Shown here: one piece after another, positions 24,191-36,674 of the stretch | How the letters are laid out: each line of letters begins with the position of its first letter | How positions within the stretch are numbered: the stretch's first letter is position 1 | Source: Datura wrightii | Lineage: Eukaryota > Streptophyta > Magnoliopsida > Solanales > Solanaceae | DNA: 64,000 bases | Reading direction: 5' to 3' | Assembly (NCBI GenBank): GCA_035772735.1 | Contig: JASDFA010000001.1 | Location: forward strand, 58,977,001 to 59,041,000 | Translations under genes and position numbers: made by a program | The notes under the pieces: generated by a model | The model's database searches: none | Told to the model about the DNA's origin: nothing | Seen by the model: the letters and a program-made list of their open reading frames with translations, nothing else

Positions 24191-24279
24191 GCCCCATTTT
24201 TCTTTCACCTAGTTATTCATCCAATCAATCCTACAAAACAAAACCACAAAAATATCAAAGCATCAACATAAAACAAACA

Positions 24280-24297
24280 CTTGGGTTACCTCCTAAG
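24280..24297 (-). ncRNA. post-protease hairpin of N-C
   Basis: Minus strand CTTAGG, loop AGGTAA, CCCAAG: the same block as in N-A (39315-39332) and N-B (56243-56260), here with one mismatch in the stem. It is preceded by CGTGCCATGATGTTAAATAA, the decayed flank of the conserved block. It lies 47 nt after the protease open frame ends. Confidence 0.6.
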
Positions 24298-24343
24298 AAG
24301 CACCTTATTTAACATCATGGCACGACGGATACCTCCTTAATTG

Positions 24344-25318
24344 TCAATACTTCAAAGGATCATCCTCCGAATCAACCTCATCATTCCAAACTTCATCTTG
24401 ATCTACCCCATCATTGTAGACTGGTATCACCTTGCACTCATCTGGGTGCTTGGTGGTTTGACATACATTAAAGGTGACTTCATCACCACCTACTCTGAAC
24501 TTCAACTCCCCTAACTCCACGTCCATCAATGCTCTTCCCGTGGCTAGTAGTGGGTGCTCCAAAAGTATGGGCACCTCAAATCCATTTCACAATGAAATAC
24601 CACAAAGTCGTTGTAAGGATGAACTTATCCACTCATACCAAAACATCTTCTATCATTCCTATGAGTTTCTTGATAGACCTATCCGCCATCAATAGCCTCA
24701 TAGTAGTAGGCTTGGAATTTTTCACACCTAACTTCTTAAAAATGACAAGAGGCATCAAGTTTATGCTCGCGCCAAGTTCACACAAGGCCTTTTTTGAAAC
24801 ACACAGCCTAATGGTGCATGGGATAGTGAAAGCTCTAGGATCCTCGCATTTGGGAGCAATATTGCTCGCCATTATTGCACTACTATGGTGTGTTACTTCC
24901 CCTACACTAGCATCAACAACCTTCTTTTTCTTCAGCAATTCTTTCATGAATTTCGCATAGCCCGGTATTTGGAGAAATGCATCCACCAATGGTATATTTA
25001 TGGAAAATTTACTAAACATCTCGATGAATTTTTTAAACAAATTTTCCTCCTTCTTCTTTGCTAACCTTTGAGGATAAGGAGGTGAAATCCTAGGCCCTTG
25101 ACCCAATCGGTGAAAGCCTATTTGCTCGTTTCCTCCTCAACAGCCTTCTCGGGGTTAACATCAACTTCCCATTCACCAAGTTCTTCGGTATCATCAACAG
25201 CATTTGGTACTTTTGGCACCTCATCATTCACATCACTTCTTGTTTTGGGTTAAATAATATTTTTGGGCTTAACGCCCCCATCAGCCAACAACTTGCCGCT
25301 CCTTGTGACGATAGCCAT
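24344..25318 (-). pseudogene. N-C protease region (end of gag-pro)
   Basis: Athila-type aspartic protease region, downstream of gag. The piece at 24633-25106 shows PYPQRLAKKKEE, INIPLVDAFLQIPGYAKFMK and then CELGASINLMP; N-A and N-B have Asp where this has Glu, so the catalytic residue itself is changed. A frameshift near 24600 leads into 24344-24574 with LEHPLLATGRALMDVELGEL and an acidic end. The right end at 25318 is cut by the G5 solo LTR; reading across G5, the phrase MAV from 27877 onward continues into TRSGK-like codons here. The product cannot be functional. Confidence 0.85.
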
Positions 25319-26740
25319 TGTCACACCCCGAGCCTACACCCTGGAAGCAACATGGTACTTTAATCCACAAGTGATCCCAAGTCAACCCTTGGTCTATCAT
25401 ACACTGGTATCCTAAATAAAACATTCATAGAAGAAGCTCTAAATTAACAACATAAAAGCCTTTCAGAAAATGAAACTAAGAGAAAACATAAATTTTACAA
25501 AATCTGAAATTTGAATGTACTCTATGTCTAAAAGCCTTCTAACTGATGAGTTATTGGGACAAGCCCCCAGCTAACTCTAAGTATAAATAAAACTATAAGA
25601 GAATGAAATAAGGCCCTCGAATGATGAGGACTCACACTTCAACTGCAACTGAGGAGGATCTGAAATGAGGCTGCTAACACTGCTGAATCTGGGAGCCTGC
25701 AGCTGTATCATGAAATGATACAACATAAAAGTATGTGTCAGTACTTTGAATGTACTGAGTAAGTAGGAGGAAACATAAATGAAGTACAAAGTCTGAACTG
25801 AAATGACATGTAATGACCAACAAGCAAACTAATTTGAGCTACTGATATATATACTGGAATGGCCAAGATGACCCTGTCTGGTGGTCAAAGACATGTCCTA
25901 AGTCTAAAAATTCTGAGTCTGTGATACTATGCTAAGCTGAGATAACTGATAGAACTGGAACTGAACTGAACTGCTTACTCTGAACTAGACTGAACTGACT
26001 AGTAGGAGAGTTTCTATCCGACATATAACCACGTGAGCTAGACGTGGAGTCTGATATATACACCCCAGCGGTAGGATCCAATATACCTTGTCAGGGTATA
26101 AAGGCATGAACTGGGTGATCACAAAAGTCTGGGGCCAATCAGGCAAAGTAATACTGTAACCTACGCTGGTAACGTAGTTTTGGAACCCGGGTGTGCCGGA
26201 ACCCCAGCCTGCTCGGTGCTAAGTCCTACTCCCACTAGAAACCTATATTGAACTGCTAAGCAGATAGCTCGAAACTGGGGCCTAAGACTAGTCAGGGACA
26301 TATAACTGAAATACCCTGAGAGTCCTATCGGACCAGATCCTGAAATTGGGTTCTAGACTGGTTAAAGCTGCTTATCTGGAAGTGTCATAACCGTCTAAGA
26401 ACAAACTGTAACTGAACTAGGGTCTTGGGTCTGGTTAGAGCTATATGACTAGAATATCATGACAACCTAATGGACCAAATAACTATAATCTGAGTTTGAT
26501 TATGATAACTGAGAGGCACCACTGACACCTCGAAAAAAGACTGAAGTCAAACTAATCAGTTGACAATTTCTGAATAGTTCTAAGAGTTTCTACATTCTAT
26601 TGAACTGAATTACTAAGCAACTAATAGAGAAGTCAACTCATTCCAACAACACGGGAATTCCATAATATAGCAAAATCTCAAGAATTAAAGAGATCTCGTT
26701 CGACAAGGCTAAAATCATTCTCCTCAATGGAATAATTGCT

Positions 26741-26817
<77 letters not shown>

Positions 26818-27876
26818 AGAATTACTAGGATATTCATCCCAAGACATACTTTGCAAAATAGACGAAATTTAATACACAATAATCTTTACTCGAAAAATTT
26901 AGGGATGCAAATCATCTTGGAAATAACAACAACAATTTACTTATGAATTGATGAAGATCATATGAGTAATAAACATGGATAATAACCCGATTGAAATTAA
27001 CAAAAAACAACATGAAAATCTCTTCATATTCGAAAATCTCAACGCTAAACTGATAGGAAAATCATGAGAGGTTATTGGAGGACACAAGGTAAGAACAATT
27101 CCCTTGTTGAATTCCCATATACCTGGATGAAAGTTCCCCGAAGAAGAAGACTGGAACTGCTGCGATGAAGGCACACCTAGCCTACTAGAGAGTTTCTTGA
27201 GAGGAGTTTCGATAAATTTTCTGAATGTAAATGTGAGAATGAGGGGAGGAACCGTCCAAACCCTCTAATAAGTCTAAATTAACGTTCAAAACGATGTAGT
27301 TTAAAGCTTAGGAGAATAGAAAATTACTAAATAGTCCTTAGAAAATCGCTGGGAAAAACTGCTAGGTGACCCTAATAGGTCGTGATGGCTGACCACGACC
27401 CGTGGTCACCAGTCGTGGACCATACTATCACACTTCTGAAGATTAAATGCTAAGCTTGGTAACGGTTCACCTAACAAGTTGTTACCACTGACAACGACTC
27501 GTTGTGACACTCGTTAGTCGCACTAGCTAAAAACTCACTAGGGCTGGTAATGGGGGACATAACGAGTCATTACTAGGGACCACGACTCGTTGCCCCCACC
27601 CGTCAAGTACACTGCTCCACTGATAATATCCTCAACCCAGACCTGACCACAAGTGACTCAATCGGTCGTGGTCAGTGACCACGACTCGTGAAGTCCTTTT
27701 TTTGGTACATTGCCTCCCTTCTCAAAAACCTCAAACCTCCTTCTCACGGCTCACCTAACGAGTCGTGAGGTCACTTAACAACTCGTTAGGTGGGTCATCC
27801 TATAGCTTTTCTATGGCTTTTCCAGATTTTCAAATTTAAGTCCCGAAATTAGATTTTGAGTTTCTGGGGCATTACA
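25319..27876 (-). mobile_element. G5: solo chromovirus LTR in N-C
   Basis: 2558 bp, TGTAATGCCCC start at 27876 on the minus strand and GTGTGACA end at 25319. A perfect 5-bp duplication GCCAT flanks it (25314-25318 and 27877-27881). There is no internal region, so the element was lost by recombination between its LTRs. It shares layout with the G1b LTR. It contains a word array (27360-27795; ACGACTCGT, ACGAGTCGT cores) and a TA microsatellite. Confidence 0.95.
26743..26814. repeat. (TA)n microsatellite
   Basis: About 35 uninterrupted TA units within the G5 solo LTR. Equivalent LTRs in the window lack it, so it expanded after insertion or is specific to this subfamily. Confidence 0.98.
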
Positions 27877-29313
27877 GCCATGCAATGATTATCCTTCTTG
27901 GGATTAGGCATAGTGTCGCTAGGGAGAGTCCCTTTCATTCTAGGGTTCATTTGTGTGGACAAATGATTCATTTGAGCTTCTAAGTGCTTGATAGAAGCTG
28001 AATGTGAACTCACTATTTTGGCGAGATTAGACACCTCCCCTTTTAGCTCTTTCACCCTACTATCCATTGATTCTACCCTATTTAGCACTCTAGCCAGCAT
28101 CTCTTCAATCTTGGAGCTTCCTACATTGCTCACACCAGGTTGAAATTGGGGAGGTTTTCAACCTTTGGAGGGGAGTCATATGGGTTTAAGCTTTGGTGAT
28201 AATGTTCCCCATCACGATTTTGATCACGATTACCCCATCTATCATTTCTATCAACCTTGGTTGTCGCAGTTTCTCCAACCTTGATTCTCTCCCCGTGGGT
28301 GTCAATAACCTTGATTGACACCTTGGTAACCCAATCTAGAACCCTCTATTTGATTTTCCATGAATGGCACTCCTCCTCATACCTCGGCGGTGAAGCTTCA
28401 CTCTCATATTGCATAGGACCTTGTGTCCCCATAGAATTAACATTCTTAGACCCGGTCCTCATGACATGCTTTGTCATCAATTCAAGCTGGGTCATCATAT
28501 TTTCTAGGGTCTCATCTCTTTCTTCATCTCTTCTCTGCATCTCAGCAGTCACAATGCTTGGACTAGCACCACTTGAGGGTACTTCAATGTCCCTCGTATG
28601 CCAAGCTCGATTTTGTTTAATCATTCTATCCAAAAAAGCTATGGATATACCATAAGGTTGGTCTAAAGGGATCTTTCAACTTAGTTATTGGCCACAGACT
28701 TGTTAATGGAATCCAAGGATCAATAAAAACTTTGAAGGAACACTCCATCCGGTAGCCCGTGGTTTGGACATAGTGCCACTTTATCTTGAACTAAAGTCAT
28801 GCTACATGTAAAGGTTCCGTGGATTTTCCTGAAATTGGTAATATCATCTCTCAGTTGTAATATCCTCGATGGAGGGAAGAACCTATCCAAGAAAGCTTCA
28901 GTCAACACTTGCCATGAAGTGATACACCCTGGAGGTAGCTCCTTTTGCCACATGGTAGCTTCCCCAGTCAAAGAAAATGGGAAGAGCTTCAATCTAATCG
29001 ACCCTTGACTTATATTTGTGATGTTGAAAGGTTGGCATCTTAACGAAATTCCAAAAATGTTAATTTGCATCTTCACTTAGCTAACCTCCGAGAGTCCCTT
29101 CATTTGTAGCAGGTGTAACATTGTGCTGGTCATATGAAACACCGCATTCCCTACTATGGCTGGTAGGTGAGTGACACCTGCTACATCTGGCATCATTGGG
29201 ACATCATCCTCATGGTCCATGTGGCCATCCACTGAACCTTCTTGAAAGTGTTGGCTAATATAAGTCATCCTAAGAGACATCCAAGAAAAACAACAATTGT
29301 AAAAACAACACAC
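27877..29313 (-). pseudogene. gag: N-C gag pseudogene
   Basis: Athila-type Gag. The N-terminal piece is 29077-29313. The capsid domain is at 28720-29076, with IRLKLFPFSLTGEATMWQKE and LTEAFLDRFFPPSRILQLRD. A third piece (28346-28633) has QNRAWHTRD and LELMTKHVMRTGSKNV, equivalent to the LLTKHIMGTGAK motif of N-A. The last piece (27849-28133) contains coiled-coil-like VSNLAKIVSSHSASIKHLEA, ending at the G5 insertion in NHCMAV. Stops or shifts separate the pieces. The start is uncertain; upstream sequence to the primer site at 29384 is the leader. Confidence 0.85.
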
Positions 29314-29366
29314 AAGATGCTAAAATTAATTAAAATCGACAATCAACTAGGACTATCTAATCGTAT

Positions 29367-29384
29367 TTCCCGACAACAGTGCCA
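29367..29384 (-). other. primer binding site of N-C (Asp-tRNA type, decayed)
   Basis: The minus strand reads TGGCACTGTTGTCGGGAA, compared with TGGCGCCGTTGCCGGGGA in N-B, which is complementary to the 3' end of plant Asp-tRNA(GUC). It lies 4 nt from the LTR remnant. Confidence 0.75.
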
Positions 29385-29388
29385 AAAT

Positions 29389-30483
29389 TGATGAATGGAT
29401 ATGAGCAAGGGTCAGGGGTGTGCTATCGAAGGGGCATTAATTAGATTGAAATTAACTAAAAAATCAAATTATTACTCACCAGCATAAACAAAAGTGGATA
29501 AAGTGGCATCCGATGTTTTTCAACCACTTAGGTGCCTTTTTCCTTGAGTTTTCTCAAACTCCAAGGTCTCATTTAATTCATCCACTATGGCTTGGGCAAG
29601 AATTGAATTATCTCTAGACTCAACTCTTTAATGGGTGTATGAGAATGGGTTTTGGCTATCTCTATCCCAACCCCACATAATCAAAATCCAAATACCCACT
29701 ATTATTTTCTCACCCACATTTTATTCTCCTTTTTCATGCAAAAATAGAATAAGTAAATATAAACCACATTTGCAACTACGGATAATTCAATTATAACTTG
29801 GATAAAATGATAGATTTATACTAAATGAGTAACTATACGATCAATCTAGAAATATCCAATCCAATTTATCCCTAATCATGCACGCACCCTTAGAGAACTA
29901 TTTAGCTACTCATAGATGAATAATATAAAAGCATATTAACAAATAAATACATAAAATTCATCATTAAGAGTAAATAGCAAGATCAGATCTTTCTTCAATG
30001 GAGGTTTGTACTTTGAGAAAGAAGAAGAAAGTGAAGAAAAGCTAATTCTATTCTTTTCCTCCCTAGAAAATTAAAAGTTATTCAATACAATACAATATTT
30101 TGATGCCTCTGGAATGGAATGTTCAGTAATTTTTAAAGAATGTACAAAAGTAGGTTAAGAAATGCTCCTCAAATCCCGTGCTGGACGATTATTCCCTTCT
30201 GAAGACGCTCTCACTTGTGAGACACTGATGTTTCACCGGTGCCCATCCACGGGACGCTGCTTCAACGCAGTTGGGGTCCAGTGAATCCTCCTATGGTTCG
30301 GCATTGGCACTGGCAGTTCACAAGTGTTGATCCGCGTTTCGTCGGTGTACCTTTCACTTCAACACAATGGGCTCCAGCAGTTGGCCTGCGTTTCGCCGGT
30401 CCCATCCTGGTGGAACAGCGATTCCCTTCTTTAGTTTCATGCTTTTGTCTAATTCCTCGATTTCTCTCTTTTAAGTTGAATGT
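29389..30483 (-). repeat. 5' LTR of N-C, main part
   Basis: Aligns with 17765-18840 of the 3' LTR, including the word array (30175-30430). It lacks the terminal 236 bp or so (the equivalent of 17526-17764), apparently by deletion at a CCAAA microhomology. It is cut at 30483 by N-M; positions 30479-30483 (AATGT) are the target duplication. Confidence 0.85.
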
Positions 30484-32086
30484 TGATAACACTCAAACCA
30501 CATCTCTTATTGAAGTGTGAAGCGGACGTTGTCAATAAAGCACCCAACTAGAGGTTGGGGTCGATCCCACAGGGAATATGGAAGAGCTAGATTATAGTCG
30601 GTAAGTGAACTTGTGAGGTAGTTACTTCAAAATTGGGGGGTTCTAAAGAAAATCAATGATAAAAACAATTATCAAAAATACGGTTTTGAATCAATGTTAA
30701 AGGACATCAAGGGTTTGTATTCCCTATGGGTTCATAACTGCTTTGGGTATAATCTTGTGATTATCACCAATACTTACTTATAGAACTGATAACTTATGTT
30801 CATTCAAATGACCGACCAGTCCCTATTGAATGACTATACTCAATTACTCGACCAAGTCTCATGAGAAGTTTCAAACAATCTATTATCACTAAGTTCCAGA
30901 TTTAATTATCCTGCAACCACAGCTCAAGTTAATACAATGATCATCAAGATCAAGGATCCATTGTAATTCTCTTTTCCTAATCTCTACCTCTTAGACCTAA
31001 GCAAGTAAAGAATTCGGGCATGGCCTAACGTTGCGCACCATTAAGAAACATTTAAGCATGAAGAGAATGCAATATAAGTGTTTGTATTGGTTTTAGAATC
31101 ACTTTGTGCAACCCTATCTTGTTAATCCACCATGGTTCCCACAACCCTAGCTATGGAGGTTTTAGCCTCTCATAGTTGTAAGGTTGTGAGTTGCATTCAT
31201 GATTAAGAACATAAATCAATACTTACAATTTGTGAATGAGAAAAACACTTCCTTTTATTAAATCAGCTAAATCTTGAAGAACAAATATCAAGAACAAGAA
31301 GAATTCAAGAAAAGGTTGATCACAAGTCAAATCAACTCAATTCTCTCTTTCTCTCCTAAAAATCTCTTCTCTTCGCTAATCTCTCTGATGATATCTACTG
31401 AAAATAAAACATAAAAAGTATTTATACAGACATAAGAATCCTTTTCCTAGGCTAACAGGGTGAATTTCCATTTCTGGCTCCGCCAACGTCACGAGTCAAC
31501 CTACCATCCGTAGCACGATCCTACGGCCCGTAGCCTCCTTTCGTACATTGCATGACTGGTTGAATTTTGGCTAAGTGTTGGATCCTGGTATGACTCATAC
31601 CTCCATCTTACGACCCGTACTGAGCTCCCGTGGCTTGACTCTGAGATTTTGAAATATTTCTTAAGTTCATCACGACCGCCATGGTACGACTGGTACCTTC
31701 ATTCCACGGTTTGTACTTCCTTTCCTTAGCAGGAGTCAGTCTCTTATGCAAATCTTCTGAATCTTTTCACGACTTCATCACCACAACTCGTACAATCTTG
31801 GTACAACTCGTACTGAGACTTATATATTGCATCTCTTCAACATTAGCCTTCTGCAACTTTTCACGGCCACCAGTACGACTCATAGGACCTTCCTACGGCT
31901 CATACTGTGGACTGCAATTTGAGCCTATTTTTGCACACTTCAGGCTATATTTTGCATTTTTTAGCTCCAACACCAATTTATCTTGTAACCAAAGGAAACG
32001 TGCCTTATATCCACATAAATACACCTAAGTCCATGCCATTTTCTTGGTTTTAAGCGTCGAAAGTGCTGTAAATCTACAGTACATCA
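30484..32086 (-). repeat. 3' LTR of N-M (family A)
   Basis: 1603 bp. Minus strand start TGATGTACTGTAG at 32086, end GTTATCA at 30484. TATAAATA on the minus strand at 31419-31426; the word array (TACGACTCGTA-like) lies at 31485-31910, just upstream of that box. The U5 motif TCCCTGTGGGATCGA reads in reverse near 30561-30575. No gene. Confidence 0.93.
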
Positions 32087-33721
32087 ACACTCTCAACTTA
32101 AGACTTTTGCTTGTCCTCATGCAAAGAAAAGAAAAACTAAACATGACGCTCAACTAGAAAATAGACTTAAGATACTACAGCCAATACTCAAACAAAACTT
32201 GCACTTTCTATACAAACTCCATTGACCCTTTCTCATGGAACAACATCAGCTAATGCAGTACAAGCAACCTCAAAACATCATAAACAGGGATCAAGACATG
32301 TCATTTAGCTATCAATAGGCAATCAAGTCATCACCAATGTTTTTCGCACAGACAATTGGTAAAAGCAAACATAATCCATGTACCCTCACACAAATGAAGT
32401 CCCCACTCAGATATGAAATGTCAAGCATAGCATGGGACTAAACAAGTAAGGCCCTCACTCTCACAAAAAAGTTACAAGTATTATGTGTCAAATACCATAG
32501 GCTTGCCCTTATTTTCTCTGCTTTGGTTTATCAGATGATCGAGTTAGGATTACTATAGGACTTGGTATGGCTTGTAATGTAGGCTTAGGGCTGGACATAA
32601 TAAAGATGAAAGATTGTATAAGTGAATATCCCTTCCTTGGCACTATATACATTGGCTACACCATTCACCTATTTCATCCTTTATTCTTTCATTCCCTTTT
32701 CTTCTCTTTTCACCCTTTTTTTATACACATTTGCATGGGTGTGGTGAGTTTTCAACTTTTTTTTAGCATTTTCAATTTCTTTTGAGTTTTCTTTTTTAAG
32801 ATTCTCAATATTTTTCACCTCTTTTCTTTTCATCTTACCACACCTCATTTTTCACCATTTCTTTTCTTTTTTCTTTTCATTTCTCCCGTTTCCACCATTT
32901 ACGCACCCCTACTCTAGCCACCCTCAACTTAAGCAGTTTACTTATGTTGAGGTTCACAATATCCAAGGAAGGACCAGGACCAAAACAGGTTCATTGTAAA
33001 CAAATGGGTACAATTAATTAGTAAATCAAAGAAACCTGATTTATTAAGGCTCAAACTTGGGATCAAGGGATTCATGCAACTTTGGTAGGGTAATATAGCC
33101 TACAAGTGAGCTAAACAAATATGGCCTATGATCATATCCTAACCAACCATCCTTAGCCTATGTAAAGACCAACCAGGCAAGTTTCAGATCATCAACACAA
33201 TACCGAACTGAATACTATACCTCACTCACACATGGTACATGAACAATTTTCACCTCACCTATCTGGTTTACACATGTCTTAAAAAGACTACTCATATTAA
33301 TAAACTAAATGACATTAAAAGATCTACAGAAATCATGCATGTTGTCACAAATACATAGCTAATGCCTCAAAAAATTTTAAACAGGGTCAATTTTTTCAAA
33401 AACCAAAACTAGTGCATTATTATTGCCTGAGTAATCCTAAGTTACTTTCTACTTAAACCAGAAATCACAAATTAAAAATAAGAATACTACACATGCCGAT
33501 TCTACTAGATAGCATGCTTGAGGGAAAAGAAACACAGAAAGGAAAACCCTCAGACAAATCAAAAATCCCAAAAATCACAAGTACACCCCCTCCCCTTTTT
33601 GGAAAACTAAGCTTCTTCCTCGAAGCATAAACTATAAGAATATAGGGAATAGAACATACCTGTGGTGCACTAGGAGCTCCTGTCATCTTGTGGAGGTGGT
33701 ACCTCCACTGTAATAGTGGCG
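32087..33721 (-). other. 3' noncoding tail of N-M with two polypurine-tract copies
   Basis: The terminal tract on the minus strand is TTAAGTTGAGAGTG (32088-32101). A second copy, TTAAGTTGAGGGTG, is at 32919-32932. Between them are blocks equal to the N-A tail (39480-41015), including a purine-rich stretch on the minus strand (about 32690-32890). No gene is seen. Confidence 0.7.
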
Positions 33722-35061
33722 CTAGCAGTGGCCGGCATGCTTAATGGTGTGGCAATAGGGGGAGTGGTCCCCCCCAGTAATCGTGGCCGCTTCTATATCC
33801 TCTATAACTATCGAGGCTGAATGTGGCTCACCCGAAGGGTCATGGACACTGGTAAGCTCGGGCTGAGCTATGGTGGAGCTAACTGCTCCTCTAGCTCTCT
33901 TATGCAGTTCAGACATATGAGTGTCATGAGTCTGCATGCTCTCTGCTCTGGCCCTCTTGCACTCCTTCCTCTCCTTCTTCCTCCTCATTTTCGAACTCTC
34001 CTTTCTAACATCCTCAGTAGCTCTTTTCTTTCCCTTTTCAACAGCTGTAGTCGGCTCCCAATATGCCACCAAATCAATCTCCTCGTAAAGATTGGCATCT
34101 AGGTTTGGAAGAGTAGGGGCTGCTATAACTATTGTTGTCATGATGACAACTCAACTACTTGGCTCCGAAGAGCCCCCAACTCTGCACGAAGACTGCTGGT
34201 ATCTGTCTACTCTGCTATTCTCACATTGAATCAGCTCTTAACACTATCTAGGCGAGCATGTCGAGCCTGAGCTGCTGCTTTTATCTCTAACTTGACCCAT
34301 GGTTTTACATTGTCCATTATGGCCTGAATCTTTCGCTCCGCTATGTTCAACCATTTTGACAGCTTCTGGAGGAAGTCTTGTGGTACCAAAGTATACCCTA
34401 CTGGTGTTTGAGTCTACAGGCTGGGCAGTGGTGCTGCTGAGGTGCTAGGAGCTTACTTTGAATGATTGGCGTCTATAACCGGTGTCTTGCTCTACTCCTG
34501 TATAATGGGGATATTCACATGTGCGTCCCCTGCTGGCCGGGCTGTTGGAATTGCCGTGGGAATCCTGGATCTACTTACCAGGTTCATCTCATCCCGGATA
34601 AGGCCTATGTCTGCAATCCTCTGGCCTCTAATCAAACGCTCGTCACCCCGTGGAACTTCTGCCTCCATACATAACCTGAACACAAGACTCGAAATTGGGA
34701 TAGTAGTGCTCACTCCCACCGCCCAATCTCGTATCTCATCTTCTATGATCCTTGGGATATTGATGGGCTAACGAGACATGAGGCATGACACAAAGCTGCT
34801 CTGTCAGCACTCAATGTCTTGTCGTTATTCGTAGGTGCTAACCGATGGCGCACTAGTGTCCAGCAGGCTTTTGCTATGAAATTTAGTAAGTTCTTTGTCA
34901 CCTGCTTTCCACCTGTAACCCACTCAGCTTCTTCCTTATTCTCAGCAATCATCCCTACTAGCCATTGTAGCTGCCTCTATCGCTCCTGCATACTCAGCTG
35001 TCTAATCTGCTACATTGCCTCCACCTTGTGATCATACTCTGGCATCATTCTTGTAGGAAGG
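33722..35061 (-). pseudogene. T32-like third ORF of N-M, C-terminal part
   Basis: Continuation of the T32 gene after N-A. Its first codons (35061 leftward) fit those ending at 42645 on the other side of N-A. Pieces include 34743-34952, with KACWTLVRHRLAPTNNDKTL, the family's conserved region (N-B2 has LKIICSCLIPGVHMTDVTRD in the same place). The last open piece is 33722-34141, with a strongly basic KKRATEDVRKESSKMRRKKE stretch, possibly a nuclear-localisation or nucleic-acid-binding tail (inference). Stops lie between pieces. Function is unknown. Plus-strand open frames across 34462-35031 are shadows. Confidence 0.65.
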
Positions 35062-36670
35062 TGATGTGCTATGGATTTACAGCACTATTGACGCTCAAAA
35101 CTAAGAAAATAACATGGACTTATGTGTATTTATGTGGATATGAGGCACTTTTCCTTTGATTTTAGGATAAATGGGTGTTGGAGCGTAAATTTGCAAAAGA
35201 AAGCAAAAAGTGTGCAAAAAAAGGGCAAAAATGCAGTCCATAGTACGATCGGTAGGATGGACCTACGAGTCGTACTGATGGCTGTGATAAGAAGCAGAAA
35301 GCTGAAACTGGAAGAATGAACCTGCGATTCTTGCCACGGATCCTACCAAGCTTGTACGAGTCGTGGTAAGGCAGTCGTGATGAACTTCAGAGGAATTGCA
35401 TAAAAGGCTAATTTTCAGTACGAGAGGATACCACGACCCGTGAGAGATTGGTACGAGTCGTACCATACCGGTTATGGTGAGCTTCAAACAAATTGCAAAC
35501 ATTCAGAATCAAGCCACGGGAGCCTGATACGAGTCGTAGGAAGGAGGTACGAATCGTACCTTAGCCTAACACTTAGCCAAAAATCAGCCAACAATCCAAA
35601 CCACGAGATACTGCCACGGACCCGTAGGATGATCCGTGACGAGGTCGGCACCAGATATGGAAAATCACCCTGTTAGCCTAGGAAAAGGATTCTTAGGTCT
35701 ATATAAATACGTTTTATGTTTTATTTTTGGGAGGGGACATGGATAAGAATTAGTTTTAGTTGAAAAACATTGTAGTAGATAATTTTACATCTTTGAAAGA
35801 GAGAATTGAGTTGGTTCAACCTTGTGATCAACCTTTTCTTGAATTCGTATTGTTCTTGCTACTTGTTCTTCAAGATTTTGCGGATTAATTAAAGGAAACA
35901 GCTTTCTCAATCATATTTGCAAGTATTGTTTTTATGTCTTTAATCATGAACACACTTCACAACCTTGCAACTATGAGAGGCTAAAACCTCCATAGCTAGG
36001 GTTGTGGGAACCATGGTGGATTAACAGTTAGGGTTGCACAAAGTGAGTCTAAAACCAATACTAATTACTTATATTGTATTCTCTTCATGATTTAATGATT
36101 CTTAGCGGTGTACAACATTAGGAAGTGCCCGAATTCTTTACTTGCTTTGGTCGAAGAGGTAGAGATTAGGAAAAGAGAATTACAACAGAGCCTTGGTCTT
36201 GATGATCATTGTATTAACTTGAGTTGTGGTCGCGGAATAGTTATATCTAGAACTTGGTGATAACGGTTAGTTTGGAAATGCTCATGAGACTTGGTCGAGT
36301 AATTGAGTATAGTCATTCAGTACGGATTGGTCGATCGTTTGAATGAACCTAAGTTATTAGTTCTGTAAGTAAGTATTGGTGAAGATCACGAGTGTATACC
36401 TAAAGCTGTTATGAATACATGGGGAACACAAACCCTAGTTATCCTTTAATTATTGATTCACAACCATAATCTTGATAGCTGCTTTGTTTTTACTATTGAT
36501 TATTATTAGAATCTCCCCAATTGTGAAGTAACTACCATACAAGTTCACTTATCGGCTGTAATCTAGATCTTCCATATTCCCTGTGGGATCGACCTCAACC
36601 TCTAAGTTGAGTTCTTTATTGACAACGTCTTCTTCATACTTCAGTTAGAAGTGTGGTTTGAGCATTATCA
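35062..36670 (+). repeat. 5' LTR of N-A
   Basis: 1609 bp, TGATGTGCTATGG to GCATTATCA. Word array at 35235-35645 (TACGAGTCGTA, CCACGG), TATAAATA at 35702-35709, U5 motif TCCCTGTGGGA at 36578-36588. No gene. Confidence 0.95.
35702..35709 (+). promoter_or_regulatory. TATA box of the N-A 5' LTR
   Basis: TATAAATA, conserved in the 3' LTR (41675-41682) and in both N-M LTRs on the minus strand (31419-31426, 49950-49957). It sits about 60 bp after the word array. Confidence 0.75.
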
Positions 36671-36674
36671 AAAG

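Noticed and set aside
33722..34141. Possible host gene encoding a basic protein
   Set aside because: Position and frame fit the tail of the N-M T32 gene and it lies inside that element; no exon structure of its own.
34462..35031. Plus-strand open frames of 70-101 codons
   Set aside because: Antisense to the N-M T32 gene, whose conserved motifs are on the minus strand.
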